The notes under the pieces were generated by a model that worked only from the letters and a program-made list of their open reading frames with translations, was not told the origin of the DNA and did not search any database. DNA of 20,594 nucleotides from NCBI GenBank assembly GCA_033557675.1, contig JAWQRM010000663.1, forward strand, positions 1 to 20,594. The letters run 5' to 3'. Below, one piece after another: positions 17,761 through 20,594 of the stretch. The position numbers and the translations under genes were made by a program. The stretch's first letter is position 1; every line of letters begins with the position of its first letter. This stretch comes from Coptodactyla brooksi (Eukaryota; Arthropoda; Insecta; Coleoptera; Scarabaeidae).

Positions 17761-17850
17761 TTGCTTCTGAAGATGTCGACTTCATTGACGAAATGCGCGT
17801 CGAGCAATTAATTCTTGTTTTGGTGAAGTGGTAACTAGTGATTAACTGGA
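17761..17850 (+). ncRNA. hammerhead-ribozyme-like motif, copy D (best preserved core)
   Basis: Helix I UUGCUU (17761-17766) pairs over six positions with GAGCAA (17802-17807), including one U-G. The core CUGAAGA (17767-17773) fits CUGANGA exactly. Helix II pairs GUC with GAC and can extend by G-U and A-U pairs, but the base next to the core is a U facing C. GAAA is at 17790-17793. Minimal helix III is A-U and U-G around GCGC. The GUC triplet ends at 17801, the predicted cleavage point. The tail (CAATTAATTCTTG, TTTTGGTGAAGTGGTAAC, AGTGATTAACT) runs to about 17847. It sits in the right arm of the foldback. Confidence 0.6.
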
Positions 17851-18051
17851 AATATATGATATTGATAAAATTTTGTTCTATCTTAAAGCATACATCAAAA
17901 GAGATTTGCATGTGCAAACATTCCGTGCGTTGACAAAGATAGCTGAAAGGGGTAAATAAGAAGAAGACGTGAAGAAGGTGATAGGGTGCAGTTATTCTGT
18001 CTTTTTCTAACGGAAGAAACAAGATAATGCTTTTCTGAATAGTGGGAGAGA

Positions 18052-18118
18052 CCCTCGCGTAGTTCAGATGGTGAGAACACATGTCATGAAAGAAGGAAGT
18101 TGCAGGTTCGATCTCTTA
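18052..18118 (+). ncRNA. tRNA-like sequence / SINE head with pol III A and B boxes
   Basis: TAGTTCAGATGG at 18060-18071 fits the pol III A box, and GGTTCGATCTC at 18105-18115 fits the B box at ten of eleven positions. They are 45 bases apart, as in tRNA genes. The D stem GTTC/GAAC pairs. The acceptor, anticodon and T stems do not close well, so this is a pseudo-tRNA or the head of a tRNA-derived SINE rather than a functional tRNA. No poly-A or simple-repeat tail was recognised to mark a SINE end. A 121-codon minus-strand open frame over this region is an artefact of it. Confidence 0.4.
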
Positions 18119-18636
18119 ATTTGTTATTTTTCTTAATCTGCTAGTCACTTGTAGAGAATTATTTCTCCATACATTAGTTGTATGTTAATCAGAAACTATA
18201 TTTCAGTTTCTTTAGTTTTGTTGTGTTTCTTCTTCTAGAACAGTTGATTGTTTTTTTCTCCGGGACATTATTACATTAATCACAATACCTAAATTTATCA
18301 AAATAACGTTTCTACATTTGTGTAAACGATTTCGAAAAATGTACGCGTAGATCATAATTTTAGTCTATTAAAACTTTGTCTGTAGAGATCTGCAAATGTA
18401 ATGCAGATATGTATCAATCTGTTGTTGTTGAAACTCGTATAGTGTAGTTAACGATTTTGGAAAATGTACCGGGCTTTAAGAAACCTACAAGTCCTCAACG
18501 GGACGAAATATGAATTCCTGTTCTAAGAATTTTTTTTATCTTAGTTTGGAAGTATTGTAATATTTTTGTATGTAGCTAAAAAGTAATCAGGTCTTGACAT
18601 TTCAAATACAGGCGTTCGTGAATTGAATATTTCTTC

Positions 18637-18659
18637 GTTATTCGAACGTTTCAAAGTGT
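18637..18659 (-). repeat. right copy of the 23-bp inverted repeat
   Basis: Exact reverse complement of 15662-15684; contains TTATTCGAACGTTTCAAAG. Confidence 0.8.
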
Positions 18660-18814
18660 TGACTGTAAATTATTATTAATTAGAAGTGTATCATCCGTTT
18701 AGTCGATATCGAACAAAATCGTTCCTTTCAGAATCTTCCTTTCTAGGTTTTATTATTTCCTGTTATTCAACAGTAAACTAATTTTATTCAATTGTGGTAG
18801 TTCTGAAAATCTTG

Positions 18815-18832
18815 TATATATATATATATATA
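18815..18832. repeat. (TA)9 microsatellite
   Basis: Nine uninterrupted TA units within one of the diverged direct repeats. TA runs can expand or serve as mariner targets. Confidence 0.95.
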
Positions 18833-18902
18833 CGTTATAATCCTAATCTACTAAATCTTTATCGGTAGAGATGTGTTAATGTAATGGAAATCGGTATGCC
18901 TT

Positions 18903-19189
18903 TAATTTTAAATTTTGTACATTTTGCTTGACCTATTGCAACTTCTTTTAAATTTTACAATGTTGTAGTACAGCTATTTCTATGAAAGAAATAACCTTAT
19001 GCGTACAAAATAACAGTTCAATGATGAAACATGAGTAATGAATGACATTATGTATCGAGAATCTTATTTGTAATGAACATATGTGTATTATTTAATACGA
19101 GTAAAAAAACATCTTTAATTCTTATGAATATATTAACTTTTAAAGGTGTTCCAGGGATTTACAACTCATTCTTCCGGTAAAAGAGAAGA
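18903..19189. other. unassigned AT-rich stretch
   Basis: No gene, repeat or transposon similarity recognised. Confidence 0.4.
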
Positions 19190-19500
19190 TATTGTATGCA
19201 CTCCGTTATAGCGCGGGTTACGTTGACGTTTCTCGCTTGATTATTCGCCTGGCGCGTCAATTTTATGCCACAGAATATATATGTACATAATAATCGGGGT
19301 TGTACCTTGCGAGGCGTGTTTAATACGCTTTCCATGACACGAAGAGGCGGAGAAGCGACGAATTGATTTACTTGTTGATCTCATTTTCCCGTTCGGTGAA
19401 ACCTGAGTATGAATTTTAATAGAGGACGCGGCAGCGATAAATTAGGCCGGCCCCTGCAAAAACTGGCAACGATTCTTTATAAACCCGATGGCGCTATTCT
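19190..19500. other. GC-rich block, possible conserved non-coding or regulatory DNA
   Basis: Richer in CpG than its surroundings (GTTATAGCGCGGGTTACG, AGGCGGAGAAGCGACG, AGGCCGGCCCCTGC). Several AT-rich homeodomain-type words lie inside it (CAATTTTATG, AATTGATT, ATAAATTA). No open frame of useful length. The mix is suggestive of an enhancer, but nothing here proves function. Confidence 0.3.
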
Positions 19501-19656
19501 TGTACTGAATTGCTTTTTTTTGTTACCCATCTTGCCAAATTTTCGGCTTGCCCAGTAACTTCAATTTTTTAGTACGTTTTTGATGCCATCCGAGCGTGGT
19601 TTCATATGGTGTATAAAATTTCTTAGAGGTGCACCAATTTACAAAGGATTAGAAGC

Positions 19657-19705
19657 AAATGTATATGGTAGAGTTAATATTTTATATACGCTACCATCTA
19701 TATTT
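19657..19705. repeat. imperfect 15-bp inverted repeat
   Basis: AAATGTATATGGTAG (19657-19671) pairs with 19691-19705 at 13 of 15 positions around a 19-base AT-rich centre. Confidence 0.7.
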
Positions 19706-19786
19706 GTCAACGATTTACTGGTACTACTTTTAGAACACCATTCTGAATGAAAGTATCTCTGCAAGGAACAGTAGAAAGTCAGTTAT

Positions 19787-19820
19787 ATTTTATGTGTTAA
19801 ATGTTTTTAACACATAAAAT
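19787..19820. repeat. perfect 14-bp hairpin
   Basis: ATTTTATGTGTTAA (19787-19800) and its exact reverse complement (19807-19820) flank a 6-base loop. The TTAA at the inner end of each arm is notable but unexplained. Confidence 0.85.
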
Positions 19821-20250
19821 TCCAATAAAAATAATTAACAGAAAGTCGACATAACCAATTTCTAAGGATTTACGATTAATAGCCACCAACCGGTTCGATT
19901 AGTTTTGTTATAAACGTTCCTTGTCGACTTTGCTGTAAGATCCGTACTTAATCCATATTTCATTTGCAATATTTTCATAATTTTTGTATCTTATATTCTA
20001 TTATATTAGCAATAAAAATGATAATACTTGCTGGTTAAAATTCTTTAACGTTCTGTGCTGGATGTGTATTTTCGTTAGATGAAACATAGGTATTGTTGGA
20101 TTTGATCTCTGTTACACAACGCAGTAATACTATAGTATTGTGTATACTTTAATATAAAAGTCTCCATGTTCAATTAAATGTGTCAATGCGTTGTAGGGTG
20201 ACATAAAATAAACGACTTTCAAATTAATGTGACTGATTCACTTTTATTTA

Positions 20251-20486
20251 TACAGGGTAATTCGCATAAGAACCGACACAAAGCAAAAGCATGTAAGCAA
20301 ACCTAAAATATGATGAATTAACCCAACTTACTTCTTATACCAAGTTGTGCCCCTGAGAAGTTATAGCCCTTCAAAGTGAGGTTAAAAATTTAAAAAATAA
20401 TTAATATCTCAATAATACTCTAACTTAGGAAACCAAAATTTGGTAGACGTTCTCAGTTAACTAAGATCATATATCCAAATATACAT
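20251..20486. mobile_element. possible end of an unclassified DNA transposon
   Basis: TTTATACAGGGTAATTCGCA at about 20246 resembles the TACAGGGTG-type tips seen on many arthropod interspersed repeats. The adjoining sequence (AAGAACCGACACAAAG, CCCTGAGAAGTTATAGCCC) also has the look of a dispersed repeat. No second end or coding sequence was found before the mariner at 20487. Confidence 0.3.
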
Positions 20487-20594
20487 GGTCTGTTCTGAAA
20501 TTAGTAGGACTCATTTTTTAAAAAAATATATATTCATGAGAATAGCACAAACCATCAGAATTCTTCAAAGTAGCACCCTTCCGCATCTATACAC
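20487..20594 (-). pseudogene. mariner 3' end: terminal repeat and last codons, cut by window edge
   Basis: Minus strand from the window edge: CIDAEGCYFEEF followed by TGA (20557-20555), the typical close of a mariner transposase (CI.A.G.YFE). After about 40 bases of AT-rich sequence, the tip reads on the plus strand GGTCTGTTCTGAAATTAGTA (20487-20506), consistent with a terminal repeat. The rest of the gene lies beyond the window, so its integrity is unknown. The tip differs from the TTAGGTTGT-type tips at 12938 and 14771, so it is a separate mariner lineage. Confidence 0.65.

Larger units (their letters stand above)
17336..17850. mobile_element. 515-bp foldback with a hammerhead-like motif in each arm
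   Basis: Left arm 17336-17538 and right arm 17608-17850 are diverged inverted copies. Shared blocks include TGGCATCCGGCCACCA (exact, right 17697-17712; left 17477-17492 on the minus strand), AATCTCTT followed by a CTTTGTT.CCT block, GAGCAATTAATT with TTGTTTT, and TCTAGAA with a TATAGGTT block nearer the centre. The centre has the exact 16-bp palindrome TGTCTATTAATAGACA (17566-17581) and two copies of GTATTTACACTT. No protein is encoded. Each arm contains a hammerhead-like core pointing outward from the centre. Inverted as well as tandem terminal repeats are known for Penelope-like retroelements. A non-autonomous derivative of one is my preferred reading, as inference. Confidence 0.75.
18200..18902 (+). 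repeat. diverged direct repeats
   Basis: The segment about 18350-18415 (GTCTATTAAAACTTTGTCTG, TAGAGATCTGCAAATGTAATG) resembles 18832-18897 (ATCTACTAAATCTTTATCGG, TAGAGATGTGTTAATGTAATG), about 480 bases downstream. A shorter block, GTGTAAACGATTTCGAAAAA at 18321, is echoed at 18441 (GTGTAGTTAACGATTTTGG). This suggests old tandem duplications of an unnamed repeat. Confidence 0.5.
19501..20250. other. unassigned AT-rich stretch with palindromes
   Basis: No coding similarity recognised. It contains the inverted pairs at 19657-19705 and 19787-19820 and the 14-bp palindrome AATACTATAGTATT (about 20126-20139). Confidence 0.4.

Noticed and set aside
17717..18082. 121-codon minus-strand open frame, the second longest in the window
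   Set aside because: It overlaps the antisense of the tRNA-like head (CSHHLNYARV is a typical antisense-tRNA translation) and hammerhead copy D. No domain is visible.
18490..18520. AAGTCC and GGGACGAAAT look like a hammerhead helix II plus GAAA
   Set aside because: There is no CUGANGA core upstream, no helix III and no shared tail, unlike the four accepted copies.

Overview
The window looks like a gene-poor, AT-rich stretch of an arthropod, most likely insect, nuclear genome. The evidence is the set of decayed transposons: at least four lineages or copies of mariner, one piggyBac, one pogo/Tigger element, one pipsqueak-type pogo-like fragment, one hAT fragment and a LINE 3' end. No intact host gene was recognised. 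Every recognisable coding segment is interrupted by stops or frameshifts, so the real homologies cross several short open frames. The species cannot be named from this sequence.

Layout. 1-524: a mariner C-terminal fragment abutting a psq-type DNA-binding fragment, both minus strand. 957-1044: a hammerhead-ribozyme-like motif (minus). 1376-2284: a nearly full-length but internally deleted mariner (plus). 2285-4270: unassigned, with small palindromes. 4346-5961: a piggyBac transposase pseudogene (plus). 6105-6310: a mariner C-terminus (minus). 6476-6665: tandem repeats and two strong hairpins. 6971-8236: a 1.27 kb element with long inverted ends inside TTAA sites; it holds an orphan open frame and a second hammerhead-like motif. 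8240-9800: unassigned, including a GC-rich block. 9818-11628: a Tigger-like element with terminal repeats and a decayed minus-strand transposase. 12288-12530: a LINE 3' end (minus). 12546-12961: the 3' half of a mariner with its terminal repeat (plus). 12964-14760: unassigned, with a GC-rich block at 13960-14330. 14767-14991: the 5' end of a mariner (plus). 15662-18659: several nested inverted repeats, a hAT fragment (16700-17140, minus) and a 515 bp foldback (17336-17850) carrying a hammerhead-like motif in each arm. 18052-18118: a tRNA-like pol III promoter head. 18200-18902: diverged direct repeats. 19190-19500: GC-rich block. 20251 onward: a possible transposon end, then a mariner 3' end (minus) running off the window.

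The most interesting signal is a family of four hammerhead-like motifs (957-1044 minus, 7799-7886 plus, 17336-17400 minus, 17761-17850 plus). All share a GAAA core, a very short helix III, a GUC/AUC/GUU cleavage triplet and a similar downstream tail, while their helix II sequences differ but still pair. This architecture is known from Penelope-like retroelements and retrozymes. Here one copy lies inside a TTAA-flanked inverted-repeat element, and two lie head-to-head in a foldback.
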